Shown one piece after another: positions 23,194-30,444 of a stretch of 45,490 nucleotides of DNA (positions are counted from its first letter, which is position 1; the number at the start of each line of letters is the position of its first letter). The position numbers were made by a program, and so were the translations under genes. Below the pieces are notes generated by a model. That model was not told the DNA's origin. It made no database searches and worked only from the letters and a program-made list of their open reading frames with translations. Source of the DNA: a virus; IMG/VR virus record IMGVR_UViG_3300027721_000001, positions 1 through 45,490 of that record. One strand, given 5' to 3'.

Positions 23194-23249
23194 CGGCTTT
23201 AATTCGCCGTCACGCCTCATGGTTGCCCATGAAGCGGCACGGGGAATCA
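23194..23249 (-). ncRNA. Candidate regulatory RNA element B
   Basis: On the minus strand it begins TGATTCCCCGTGCC, identical to element A and again including the upstream stop codon. Outer stem CCGT/ACGG, a 2x2 internal loop, 10-bp stem CGCTTCATGG/CCATGAGGCG and a GCAA tetraloop follow. CGGC can alternatively pair with GCCG 8 bases downstream, ending 20 bases before the start at 23173. Compared with A, stem bases differ but pairing is kept. Confidence 0.62.
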
Positions 23250-23579
23250 AATACCTTTGGAAATCAGAGCGTCGAATTCCGGTTCGAATGATGATGGCCA
23301 AGCGGGGAGCGGCGCATTCTGATCCGTATGGTGGCGGAAAACCCAGACTTCATTCTCCCATTTCGAATCGCGTTCGACGGAAGCGTATCCAGAGATGCGC
23401 TTGCCATTGATCCGGATGGATGCGGGGACACTAAAGTAGGTGTCAGCAGTCTCAGCAAGCTCCGCAGAGCGGACGATTCCATCGGCGCAAAGCAAACGGT
23501 GGCCGTTACGGGGATGCAACCCCCACGGATAGGAACGGGAAACGTGGGTTTTGCCTTTGGTTGTTTTGGTGATGTTCAT
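23247..23579 (-). CDS. Hypothetical protein (110 aa)
   Basis: Start ATG 23579 (MNITKTTKGKTH) follows the leader AATCAATCAAATCCC; a longer reading overlaps the first small gene. Strand-rich: YPWGLHPRNGHRLLCADGIV, YFSVPASIRINGKRISGYAS, KWENEVWVFRHH. No motif recognised. The stop is part of RNA element B. Confidence 0.7.
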   Translation of the reverse strand: MNITKTTKGKTHVSRSYPWGLHPRNGHRLLCADGIVRSAELAETADTYFSVPASIRINGKRISGYASVERDSKWENEVWVFRHHTDQNAPLPAWPSSFEPEFDALISKGI

Positions 23580-23599
23580 GGGATTTGATTGATTGAGTG

Positions 23600-23704
23600 T
23601 TAGAATTGAGAGGCGAAGAAAAGGAAGTAAAAGGCGTAACCTAGGACAGCGTAGGTGATGCAAAAGGCTAGGAATGAAGAGAGCTTTTTGAACGCGGATT
23701 TCAT
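23600..23704 (-). CDS. Small membrane peptide, first early gene (34 aa)
   Basis: ATG 23704 reads MKSAFKKLSSFLAFCITYAV and continues to one long hydrophobic helix (residues 10-31) ending ASQF. The basic N-terminus would stay in the cytoplasm. It is the first gene after the divergent promoter region, so it should be made early and strongly. The role is unknown; altering the host membrane early in infection would fit. Confidence 0.62.
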   Translation of the reverse strand: MKSAFKKLSSFLAFCITYAVLGYAFYFLFFASQF

Positions 23705-23714
23705 TGCTGCGGAC

Positions 23715-23743
23715 AGACTAGGGTGGACGTGGTGGGGAGTCAA
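23715..23743 (-). promoter_or_regulatory. Putative early promoter (minus strand)
   Basis: On the minus strand TTGACT (complement of 23738-23743) and TAGTCT (complement of 23715-23720) are 17 bases apart, 11 bases before the first early gene. The -10 box is weak. Just upstream lies a 10-bp tandem repeat of GAAAAAGTTT (as read on the plus strand), with phased A-tracts that would bend DNA and resemble an UP element. Confidence 0.42.
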
Positions 23744-23744
23744 A

Positions 23745-23764
23745 GAAAAAGTTTGAAAAAGTTT
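23745..23764. repeat. 10-bp tandem repeat with phased A-tracts
   Basis: GAAAAAGTTT occurs twice in a row in the divergent region between blocks 2 and 3. A5 tracts one helical turn apart bend DNA. Its place next to a candidate -35 box suggests promoter activation. Confidence 0.6.
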
Positions 23765-23810
23765 AGAAAGGGGGGGAAAGGGTGGGTTTTGCTGGGGAAA
23801 ACGAGGGGTT

Positions 23811-24329
23811 TTGACGGTGTCAAGATCTAGGAAATCCGATTCCTTGCGGGATTCCTTGCCAGTCCCTACGGTGTCGGAAATGAGAATGCCAAAGGAAGTC
23901 TGGCAGAAAGCATGCAGCCTCTACCTTGCCGGAATGGAATGGGACGCAATTGCTGACAAACTGAAAGTGAACAAAACAACGCTTTGCAAACGGGCAAGCT
24001 TAGAAGGTGTTACGAAGGTCAAAAAGGAAATGCAAACCGTTTGCATTGAAAAGAAAACCGAAAGCTTAGAATCGCTTTCGATCCTTGTCAGGAATCGCCT
24101 TGCCGCAGATGCAGCCAGCACGCTTGAAAGAGTCGACGGCTATGACCTAGACGGCCTGAAGGACGAGGCAACTCGCGAGACGATACTAAACAGCGTAGCT
24201 AAGCGTTCCGCGCTTGTGTTTGGCTGGAGCGAAGCAGGAGAACAAGCGAGCGTTTCGATCAATCTTCTGGGGTCGATGCCTGACCGCAGCTCGGTTGAAG
24301 TCGTCGTGAGTGAACCGTCCGACAAGTGA
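23811..24329 (+). CDS. Candidate small terminase / HTH protein (172 aa)
   Basis: Residues 24-60 (MRMPKEVWQKACSLYLAGME, WDAIADKLKVNKTTLCKRAS) form a helix-turn-helix like those that open small terminase subunits. The rest is helical (VRNRLAADAASTLERVDGYD) with a short strand-like end. It leads the capsid block, as terminase small genes often do, though the large subunit lies in another block. The start may be TTG 23811 (after GAGGGG), GTG 23817 or ATG 23880. A transcription regulator is the alternative. Confidence 0.6.
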   Translation: MTVSRSRKSDSLRDSLPVPTVSEMRMPKEVWQKACSLYLAGMEWDAIADKLKVNKTTLCKRASLEGVTKVKKEMQTVCIEKKTESLESLSILVRNRLAADAASTLERVDGYDLDGLKDEATRETILNSVAKRSALVFGWSEAGEQASVSINLLGSMPDRSSVEVVVSEPSDK

Positions 24330-24435
24330 ATATAACACACATTGTGCGTCGCAAGCGGACTAATGGACTGGATTAGTTTTGCTTATGAAAGAAAAGGATT
24401 GTTTTCTCTGGGACTAGGCAACAGCTTGGACGCCT

Positions 24436-24452
24436 AGGGGCAGGCCCCTTTT
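24436..24452 (+). terminator. Possible intrinsic terminator
   Basis: AGGGG-CAGG-CCCCT followed by TTT lies about 110 bases after the stop at 24329 and 54 bases before the next start. The stem is short (5 bp) but G/C-rich. The surrounding 24330-24505 stretch has no gene; a weak ACTAAT/ATTAGT hairpin also lies near 24360. Confidence 0.4.
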
Positions 24453-24505
24453 AGGGACGGCTTCGTTTACGATACCCCCCTCAAAAATTTTCCACCTTTT
24501 TGACC

Positions 24506-25033
24506 ATGCTAAACAAAATCAAAATCGGTCAAACTGTATCTTTAACAACCGCTGAGAGGAAGTTGGCCCACTTCATCGCCAAGAATCGCAACGGCAATAA
24601 TCGTCATTTCAACAAGGCGAACTTGAAGATCAGCTCAGAGGATGCTGCGACTGTGGATCTGGAGGGAATGTGCGGCGAGATAGCGTTCTGTAAGCTATTC
24701 AATGTGTATCCCGATTTGGATACGAATCGCGAACCTCCGCATCCGCTCTACGACGCGGTCATCCCACCACCGCCGGGATATCGCATCGATGTCAAAACGA
24801 CCAAGTACGAGACTGGAAAACTACTAGTCGATGCGCGCAAAGGGCCGAAAACCGATGGCGTTGATTTCTATGTACTGATGACCGGCTCATTCCCAGGTCC
24901 GTACACTTACCGTGGCATGATAGCGCGGGAGACGATCATTGCGCCTCATCGGATCGAGATAATTAAGGGTTATCGCTCGTACGTCGCCATCCAATCGGAG
25001 TTAGTGGCCAACCCCATGGACGACACATTTTAA
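24506..25033 (+). CDS. PD-(D/E)XK nuclease-like protein (175 aa)
   Basis: MCGEIAFCKLFN, LYDAVIPPPPGYRIDVKTTKY and YVLMTGSFPGPYTYRGMIAR form the core of a PD-(D/E)XK fold: Glu in GEIAF, Asp in YDAV, then DVK. Such proteins in phages can be resolvases or restriction-like nucleases. It lies directly before the capsid gene, so a role in head filling or DNA cutting is possible. I chose ATG 24506; TTG 24500 is in frame. Confidence 0.68.
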   Translation: MLNKIKIGQTVSLTTAERKLAHFIAKNRNGNNRHFNKANLKISSEDAATVDLEGMCGEIAFCKLFNVYPDLDTNREPPHPLYDAVIPPPPGYRIDVKTTKYETGKLLVDARKGPKTDGVDFYVLMTGSFPGPYTYRGMIARETIIAPHRIEIIKGYRSYVAIQSELVANPMDDTF

Positions 25034-25150
25034 TTGACGCAATAAGCATTTCTATCGCTCTATCCCGCGTAACGACCTTAAGAGTTGTGTTCAACTGGTC
25101 ATTGAATGCGCCTGTCTAAGCGGCAATGACACTCCGCATCGGAAGCGGTT

Positions 25151-25190
25151 GGATAATCAGCCACCGTGTGGTGGATGGATAACCAGCCAT
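25151..25190 (+). promoter_or_regulatory. Repeats and hairpin in capsid leader
   Basis: GGATAATCAGCCA (25151-25163) and GGATAACCAGCCA (25177-25189) flank the hairpin CCACC-GTGT-GGTGG (25161-25174). The 25034-25224 gap before the capsid gene has no reading frame of note, so this structured leader may control or stabilise the most abundant mRNA. No Shine-Dalgarno sequence precedes the capsid start. Confidence 0.45.
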
Positions 25191-25224
25191 AACGCAGATA
25201 ACGTCGGTTTAATTTCATAATCTC

Positions 25225-26463
25225 ATGTCTTGTCCTAATGTCTTCAACGCCTTTGCGGTGGCTACCGAGTCACTCGCTCAGGACGTTTATAAACGCGCCT
25301 CGTACCGCTCGATGTGGCTCAACATGATTGAGCGCGGCGAGTATCCTCAGGGTACTGGTCTGACCCAGACCTCGTTCACCACCACCTCCATCGAGCCGAC
25401 TGCGGCTGAGGAGTGGTCGGCCATCACGCTCGCCAGCGGCGAGAACGGTGGCGCTTGCGATGTCACCTACAATGACGTTCCGGTCGGCTACAATGCTGTT
25501 ACCTGGAGTCCTGAGCGTTTCGCCCTCAAAGGTCCGCTCCTGTGTAAGGACGATCTGACCTTTGATCATCGCGTCGAGGCGTTCTTGCGCGTGTACTTGG
25601 AGAAGCTCTCGATCCGCGCTCAGCGCACTTGGGAGACTCGTTACCAGAACACCTTCGCCAAGTTCGCCATCAAGGCTGTGGCCGACTCGTCCTTCACTCA
25701 GGTTGAGACGATTCCGTCTGGCGTGAATGAGTTGCCCTGGGTTCAGACCGGATCGGTTGGTCAGTCGCTCAATCAGTCCACTTCTGAGCTGACTCAAGAG
25801 ATGCTTGATGTGGCCGCCGCCACGTTGATCCGTAACGGCGCGACGAATCCTGACAGCTCCGGCTTCATCAGCTACTCCAGCGATGGCCCGATCTTCCCGT
25901 TGTACATCGGCTTGGAGGCTTCGCAGCGCATCGCTCAGAACAACCCGGCGTTCCGCGAGGATCTGCGTCAGGCTGATATGGGCAGTGGCAGCGGCGCTGA
26001 GTTGCTCAAGCGCATCGGCGCGAATCGGGTCATCAAGAACTTCCGGCATGTGCCGAATCTGTTCCCGCCCCGGTTTACCTATGCCGGTGGCAAGTACACG
26101 CTGGTTCAGCCGTTCACCAGCTCCAGCGGCACCAAGGGTACGGTGTTCAGCGTCAACCCGAGCTGGACGACCGCTCCGTACGAGGGTGCGTTCATCGTTA
26201 CCCCGTACGTCTTCAAGTCGCATATCGTGCGTCCTGTGAACCGCGTTGGTGATTTGAGCTGGATGCCGACCAACTACATGGGCGAGTGGCAGTGGGTGAC
26301 GGGTGCCTACAAGTTCAATACGGACTGCGAAGATCCGCTGGAGAAGAAGGGGCAGCATTACGCTGAGTTCATTCACGCGAGTGAGCCTGTTTTCACTAAC
26401 CAGGGTATGACCATCATCTTCCGACGTTGCACCGGCGCGCTCACCCAAATAATTTGCTCCTGA
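25225..26463 (+). CDS. Major capsid protein, candidate (412 aa)
   Basis: The length, strong and even codon bias, own leader and own strong terminator point to the main capsid protein. No fold motif is decisive by eye. The N-terminal part is helical (SLAQDVYKRASYRSMWLNMI), followed by strand-rich regions (GGACDVTYNDVPVGYNAVTW), a helix (LEKLSIRAQRTWETRYQNTF) and a strand-rich C-terminal half. The codon bias also makes a long open frame on the opposite strand, which is only a shadow. The scaffold-like and portal genes lie on the opposite strand, which is unusual. Confidence 0.78.
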   Translation: MSCPNVFNAFAVATESLAQDVYKRASYRSMWLNMIERGEYPQGTGLTQTSFTTTSIEPTAAEEWSAITLASGENGGACDVTYNDVPVGYNAVTWSPERFALKGPLLCKDDLTFDHRVEAFLRVYLEKLSIRAQRTWETRYQNTFAKFAIKAVADSSFTQVETIPSGVNELPWVQTGSVGQSLNQSTSELTQEMLDVAAATLIRNGATNPDSSGFISYSSDGPIFPLYIGLEASQRIAQNNPAFREDLRQADMGSGSGAELLKRIGANRVIKNFRHVPNLFPPRFTYAGGKYTLVQPFTSSSGTKGTVFSVNPSWTTAPYEGAFIVTPYVFKSHIVRPVNRVGDLSWMPTNYMGEWQWVTGAYKFNTDCEDPLEKKGQHYAEFIHASEPVFTNQGMTIIFRRCTGALTQIICS

Positions 26464-26483
26464 TTTCCTGAGCAAAACGCAAG

Positions 26484-26518
26484 AATCCGCAGATCCAAAA
26501 GGGTTTGCGGATTTTTTG
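26484..26518 (+). terminator. Intrinsic terminator after capsid gene
   Basis: AATCCGCA pairs with TGCGGATT over 8 bp around a 14-base loop, followed by a run of six T (26512-26517). It lies 20 bases after the capsid stop and should limit read-through into the HNH gene and fibre genes. Confidence 0.85.
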
Positions 26519-26527
26519 TGTCCACGC

Positions 26528-26555
26528 TTGACGGACTGATAGTGTGGTGTATTTT
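26528..26555 (+). promoter_or_regulatory. Putative sigma70-like promoter for HNH gene
   Basis: TTGACG (26528-26533) and TATTTT (26550-26555) are 16 bases apart. The HNH start is only 8 bases after the -10 box, so the transcript would be nearly leaderless. The pair lies just after the capsid terminator and could also serve the genes downstream. Confidence 0.5.
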
Positions 26556-26563
26556 TACATCGC

Positions 26564-27319
26564 ATGGACAATGAGCCAAAACGTGGCGACGTACGCGAGG
26601 ATGGGCTTGTCTGCTGGGGTTACACCTGGAAGGACAAGGATGGAAACAAGCGATATCAGTGGCTAACGCCCGAACGATTCGCGGAGAAGATGGCCAACGA
26701 TAAGGAGCGTCTGGTCAGGTACACGACGGAGAACGCGGAGGTTATCCGCATCAAGCAGGCTGAGAAGTACGAGAAGAACAAGGAGTACTACAAAACGAAG
26801 GCGAAGGAGAACCACGCCAAAAACCGCGAGCAAAACAACAAGCGAAACTCGGAGTACCAGAAGAAAAACGCTGAGTATCTTAAACAGAAACACAACGAAT
26901 ACCGCGCCGCCAACCGTGAACGAGCGCGCCGTTGGGGAAAGCGATACAGTGATGCAAACAGGGCGAAGATAAACGACAAGCTTCGAGAACGCCGCCGCAA
27001 CGACCCGCTTATGCGCCTCAAAGACGCAATTCGAAACTCAGTCCGCGCGTATCTCGGAAGCAAGAAAACGCGACGGTCGGCCACGTTCGAGATTGTCGGA
27101 TGTACGCCTGATTTCTTGCGCTCTCATCTGGAGAAGCAATTCAAGCCGGGGATGACCTGGGAGAATTACGGAAGTCATTGGCATGTCGATCATCGCATTC
27201 CATTGGCCAGTGGAACAACGCCCGAGGAGGTTATGGGCTTGAGTCATTGGACGAATCTGCAACCGCTTGAGGCGCTAGAAAATATGATGAAGAGCGATAA
27301 GCTCCCAACATCGCATTAG
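26564..27319 (+). CDS. HNH homing-type endonuclease (251 aa)
   Basis: The C-terminus carries HWHVDHRIPLASG and WTNLQPLEALENMMKSDK, the HNH motif typical of phage homing enzymes (paired His with Asn further on). Residues 60-150 are a highly charged helix (KNREQNNKRNSEYQKKNAEY and similar) for DNA contact. It is set apart by a terminator before it and its own promoter-like site, consistent with a free-standing mobile gene inserted after the capsid gene. Confidence 0.88.
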   Translation: MDNEPKRGDVREDGLVCWGYTWKDKDGNKRYQWLTPERFAEKMANDKERLVRYTTENAEVIRIKQAEKYEKNKEYYKTKAKENHAKNREQNNKRNSEYQKKNAEYLKQKHNEYRAANRERARRWGKRYSDANRAKINDKLRERRRNDPLMRLKDAIRNSVRAYLGSKKTRRSATFEIVGCTPDFLRSHLEKQFKPGMTWENYGSHWHVDHRIPLASGTTPEEVMGLSHWTNLQPLEALENMMKSDKLPTSH

Positions 27320-27357
27320 CCTCTTGACACTAATGCCCACAAAGTGATGCTCCCCGT

Positions 27358-27648
27358 ATGCCGGTATTTACCATCCCCGAAGGCGTTGAAATCCCCGAGA
27401 ATCTGAAGGAAGGCGAGGCTTTCCAGACGATGGCGACTATCGTTCTTGGCAAGGGCGGCAAGGCTGAGGTCATCGAGATTGATGGCATGGTCATCCCTGG
27501 CTACGAGAAAAAATCCAAAGGCAAGAAGATGGCCGAGCGCGGGGAGGATGAGGAGGAGTACGAGGGGGAGGAGGAGGTTGCGGAGGGCGGCGGCGGGGAG
27601 GGTTTCATCGCTGAGGTGATGCGCCGTGGTTCTGGTCCGATGGCCTAA
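27358..27648 (+). CDS. Acidic virion-associated protein, candidate (96 aa)
   Basis: The first half (EGVEIPENLKEGEAFQTMAT, AEVIEIDGMVIPGYEKK) forms a compact domain. Residues 60-85 are nearly all Glu and Gly (GEDEEEYEGEEE). Such acidic small proteins beside capsid genes are often capsid-associated, but this is inference. A TTGACA box lies 34 bases before the start without a clear -10 box. Confidence 0.7.
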   Translation: MPVFTIPEGVEIPENLKEGEAFQTMATIVLGKGGKAEVIEIDGMVIPGYEKKSKGKKMAERGEDEEEYEGEEEVAEGGGGEGFIAEVMRRGSGPMA

Positions 27649-27661
27649 ATTGTAAATCGAT

Positions 27662-28090
27662 ATGCCAAACATCACATGCGACGAGGCGGAGACGCTGATC
27701 AATGAGGCGGCGTCGCTGGGATGTCGTTCTCCATGGGAGGTTGAGCTGGCCAAGCTCGCCCTTGAGAATCGCATTGCGACGTATCTTCAGGGCGGTGGCG
27801 CGACGCGTGGCGCGTATCGGAGCGTGAGCGCGACGGGGAATGTCACGAGTGGTGATTATCTTCTGCTCTGCGATTCAACCGCTGGCGCGGTGACGGTTAC
27901 GCTGCCTCCGGCTGCGCTTGTTCCGGGTCGGATCTATGTGTTCAAGCGGATCAATTCCGGTGCGAACAACGTGGTTGTTGACGGCTATGCGTCGGAGACG
28001 ATTGACGGCGCGACGACGTACACGCTGAGTTCTCAGTGGGCTGGCGTGACGGTTATGAGCAACGGAACCGCTTGGTTCATCATCATCTGA
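27662..28090 (+). CDS. Virion protein with shared N-terminal domain (142 aa)
   Basis: The first 40 residues (NITCDEAETLINEAASLGCR, SPWEVELAKLALENRI) match those of the next gene, so one N-terminal module is joined to different C-termini. The C-terminal part (LLLCDSTAGAVTVTLPPAAL, YVFKRINSGANNVVVDGYAS) is a beta-rich fibre-type fold seen in phage fibre and decoration proteins. It may attach to the virion by the shared module. Confidence 0.75.
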   Translation: MPNITCDEAETLINEAASLGCRSPWEVELAKLALENRIATYLQGGGATRGAYRSVSATGNVTSGDYLLLCDSTAGAVTVTLPPAALVPGRIYVFKRINSGANNVVVDGYASETIDGATTYTLSSQWAGVTVMSNGTAWFIII

Positions 28091-28091
28091 T

Positions 28092-28301
28092 ATGGCTAAC
28101 ATCTCCTGCGCGGAAGCTGCTAATCTGATCGCCGAGGCTTACGGCGCTTCGTGCAAGAGTCCGCGCGAGCGTAATCTGCTGGAGATTGGCCTACTCTGGG
28201 AAGCTGCGACGCTTGGTGGAACGGCTGATATCACGGCGGACAACACGGTGATAACGGCTGACAGCACGATCATCACGGCGGACATGACCGAATTTCTGTA
28301 A
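28092..28301 (+). CDS. Small protein with shared N-terminus and ITAD repeats (69 aa)
   Basis: The N-terminus (NISCAEAANLIAEAYGASCK, SPRERNLLEIGLLWEA) is a paralogue of that in the preceding gene. The C-terminus has three 7-residue repeats (ITADNTV, ITADSTI, ITADMTE). The same repeat occurs in the tail nozzle candidate at 41937. It is probably a structural adaptor. It starts one base after the previous stop without a Shine-Dalgarno site. Confidence 0.75.
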   Translation: MANISCAEAANLIAEAYGASCKSPRERNLLEIGLLWEAATLGGTADITADNTVITADSTIITADMTEFL

Positions 28302-28328
28302 CTCGAAAAACAAATCATTTAATCAGAT

Positions 28329-29495
28329 ATGGCACAGCAAACGATCAATATCGGAACAGCTCCGAACGACGGAACGGGAACGCCGCTGCGGACCTCGTTC
28401 GATTACTGCAATCTGAACTTTACCGAGCTGTACACGGCAGTTGGGCCGAGCGGCAATAACATCGTCGTACCCGGAACCGCCACCATCACCGGCGATCTGA
28501 CGGTGCGGAGTGGTAACAAGTTAATCCTGAATCGCGCTGACAATGCGATTTCAACCCAGTTGAACGACGCTGGTAGTGGTGCTGGGTTCACTGTCAACAA
28601 TCTGAACGGAGATGGTATTCTGCTAAAAGTAGCGAGCAACGACGTTTATCGGATTAATTCTTCATACGTTCAGACTTGGCTCGACGGCGCAGGCGGCACC
28701 CGAATGACCCTGAACTCCACGGGGCTGGGCGTGGGGGCTGTGCCGACCGTTGCTAAGGTTCAAACGAACGGAGCTTTTGCAACCAATGGAGCGGTTGGAA
28801 ACATTTCAGGAACTCCTCTCGCAAACGCACTTATTGGTGACTTTAGCACAACTTGCCGACTGATTGCGACTGGGGCAAACACGACGACCGCTGGAGTTCT
28901 CAAGTTCATCAACGCTTCTTCTGATGCCAGTGTTTATCTGGAGTCGATGACGCTCGACGCGAGCGGGAATCTGTTGGTGGGGACGACGGGTGCTATTGCG
29001 TCTGGAAGCACATTCCAGAATCTTGGAGCAGCGCGTCAGGTTCTGACTCTAAAGAACGATGACGCAACGTCCTACACGCTTGGGCTTTGGAGTGCTACGA
29101 CTACTGGTGATAATTTCTTTGCGTATTTTGGAACTGAAGCATCAACGACTGTCCGAGGATCAGTAACTTACAATCGAGCCGGTGGTCTTGTTGCGTACAA
29201 CACGACCTCCGACTATCGCGCAAAGGACATCATTGGACCTGTTTCCAACAGCGGTTCTCTCATTGATTCGTTGAAGGTATATGTCGGCAAGATGCACGGC
29301 GCGACGATTGAGCGTCCGATGTTGATTGCTCACGAAGCGCAAGAGGTTGCTCCTTACGCTGTCACCGGAACAAAGGATGAAGTCGATGCTGATGGTAATC
29401 CGAAGTATCAGCAGATGGATGTCTCAGCTTTGGTTCCTGTACTCATTGCCGAAATCCAATCGCTCCGCACCCGTGTTGCCGCTCTGGAAGCCTAA
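28329..29495 (+). CDS. Tail fibre with S74-type chaperone domain (388 aa)
   Basis: The N-terminus (TINIGTAPNDGTGTPLRTSF, DYCNLNFTELYTAVG) is common in phage fibre anchors. Beta-rich fibre repeats follow. From about residue 294 the intramolecular chaperone of endosialidase appears: SDYRAKDIIGPV with the cleavage-site Ser, then MLIAHEAQEVAPYAVTG (near 334) and a trimeric coiled end (EIQSLRTRVAALEA). The chaperone folds the trimer and cuts itself off. It likely binds the host surface. Confidence 0.92.
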   Translation: MAQQTINIGTAPNDGTGTPLRTSFDYCNLNFTELYTAVGPSGNNIVVPGTATITGDLTVRSGNKLILNRADNAISTQLNDAGSGAGFTVNNLNGDGILLKVASNDVYRINSSYVQTWLDGAGGTRMTLNSTGLGVGAVPTVAKVQTNGAFATNGAVGNISGTPLANALIGDFSTTCRLIATGANTTTAGVLKFINASSDASVYLESMTLDASGNLLVGTTGAIASGSTFQNLGAARQVLTLKNDDATSYTLGLWSATTTGDNFFAYFGTEASTTVRGSVTYNRAGGLVAYNTTSDYRAKDIIGPVSNSGSLIDSLKVYVGKMHGATIERPMLIAHEAQEVAPYAVTGTKDEVDADGNPKYQQMDVSALVPVLIAEIQSLRTRVAALEA

Positions 29496-29501
29496 TCTAC
29501 C

Positions 29502-29897
29502 ATGACCACCATCTCCATCAACTGGATCATCGAACGCCTTCTCGTTAAGCCGACCGAAGGCTCGCTCACAGATGTCGTCATCACCGCCGACTGGAGGTGC
29601 AACGGCTCGCAGGATCAGTACAGCGGCACCTGCTACGGCAGCGCGTCGTTCCAGCCGCCGAGCGGATCGTTCACGCCTTACGAGGATCTGACCGAAGCGC
29701 AGGTCTTGAACTGGTGCTACGCCAATGGCGTCGATAAGACCGCCATCGAAGCGAACGTCACCGCGCAGATCGAGAACCAGATCAACCCTCCGGTCATCGC
29801 TCCGCCGCTGCCGTGGGTGCCGGTGGTTCCGCCTGCTCCTGAGGTGGAGAAGGTTGTTGCGCCTGTTCAGGATGTCACCGATGCTCCGACGGCATGA
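29502..29897 (+). CDS. Phage protein of unknown function (131 aa)
   Basis: The first part (INWIIERLLVKPTEGSLTDV, VITADWRCNG) and the middle (SFTPYEDLTEAQVLNWCYAN) match a group of phage hypotheticals found beside fibre genes, from memory. The C-terminus is a Pro/Val-rich disordered tail. It contains a single ITAD motif like its neighbours. Fibre assembly or decoration is possible. Confidence 0.75.
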   Translation: MTTISINWIIERLLVKPTEGSLTDVVITADWRCNGSQDQYSGTCYGSASFQPPSGSFTPYEDLTEAQVLNWCYANGVDKTAIEANVTAQIENQINPPVIAPPLPWVPVVPPAPEVEKVVAPVQDVTDAPTA

Positions 29898-30058
29898 TTA
29901 AAATTGAACTGACCATCGAACAAACCAACGCTCTGCTGCAACTCGTTGAAATCGGAATGAAGGCTGGGAATATCAACAATATCCGAGCCGGACTTCCTCT
30001 CTTCGAACTCATCCTAGAAGCTACCAAACAGCCGTTTCAGGAAGTTGCCGCTAACTAA
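29894..30058 (+). CDS. Small helical protein (54 aa)
   Basis: ATG 29894 overlaps the previous stop as ATGA. Two helices are likely (TIEQTNALLQLVEIGMKAGN and LPLFELILEATKQ). No family recognised. It lies between fibre and lysis genes and its coding frame is well defined on both sides. Confidence 0.65.
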   Translation: MIKIELTIEQTNALLQLVEIGMKAGNINNIRAGLPLFELILEATKQPFQEVAAN

Positions 30059-30070
30059 CAGCCACGCACG

Positions 30071-30265
30071 ATGACGGACCACCACGCTTTTATCAGAGAC
30101 ATCTCAATCGGCGTCGGTGGTCCGGCCATCGGCATTCTGGGGAACGCGGTATTTACCGATCCGAATCTCAAGACTACCTCATTGGCTCTTGGCGCGCTCG
30201 CCGCGCTTCTTACATGCGCCGTGAAAGCAGTAGAACTCTATCGCAAACTCAAAAACGACAAATGA
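30071..30265 (+). CDS. Two-helix membrane protein, holin-like (64 aa)
   Basis: Two hydrophobic segments are visible: residues 10-28 (ISIGVGGPAIGILGNAVF) and 37-54 (SLALGALAALLTCAVKAV), with a basic end (ELYRKLKNDK). This is holin topology, and the gene directly precedes another holin candidate. One may be the holin and the other an antiholin. Confidence 0.68.
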   Translation: MTDHHAFIRDISIGVGGPAIGILGNAVFTDPNLKTTSLALGALAALLTCAVKAVELYRKLKNDK

Positions 30266-30441
30266 ACGCTAACATCGCCTCTCTTATCCGCCACATTCTG
30301 ACCGCTGCCGGTGGTTTTCTCGTCGCCAAAGGGTTGGCCAGTGCCGATCAGGTTGCTGAACTTGCCGGTGCTGCCGTGAGCATCAGCGGTGTCGCCTGGT
30401 CGATCTTCAATAATAAGAAGAACGCTTCGAAAACTGAATAA
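30262..30441 (+). CDS. Holin-like protein, Pam3-gp28 type (59 aa)
   Basis: RHILTAAGGFLVAKGLASADQVAELAGAAVSISGVAWSIF followed by a basic end has the pattern of the Pam3-gp28-type putative holins, which have two helices and a conserved tail. It would form membrane holes that release the transglycosylase. ATG overlaps the previous stop as ATGA. Confidence 0.78.
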   Translation: MNANIASLIRHILTAAGGFLVAKGLASADQVAELAGAAVSISGVAWSIFNNKKNASKTE

Positions 30442-30444
30442 ATT

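Noticed and set aside
25270-26571. 433-residue open frame opposite the capsid gene
   Set aside because: It mirrors the capsid gene exactly and arises from its biased codon use; the plus-strand protein has its own leader and terminator.
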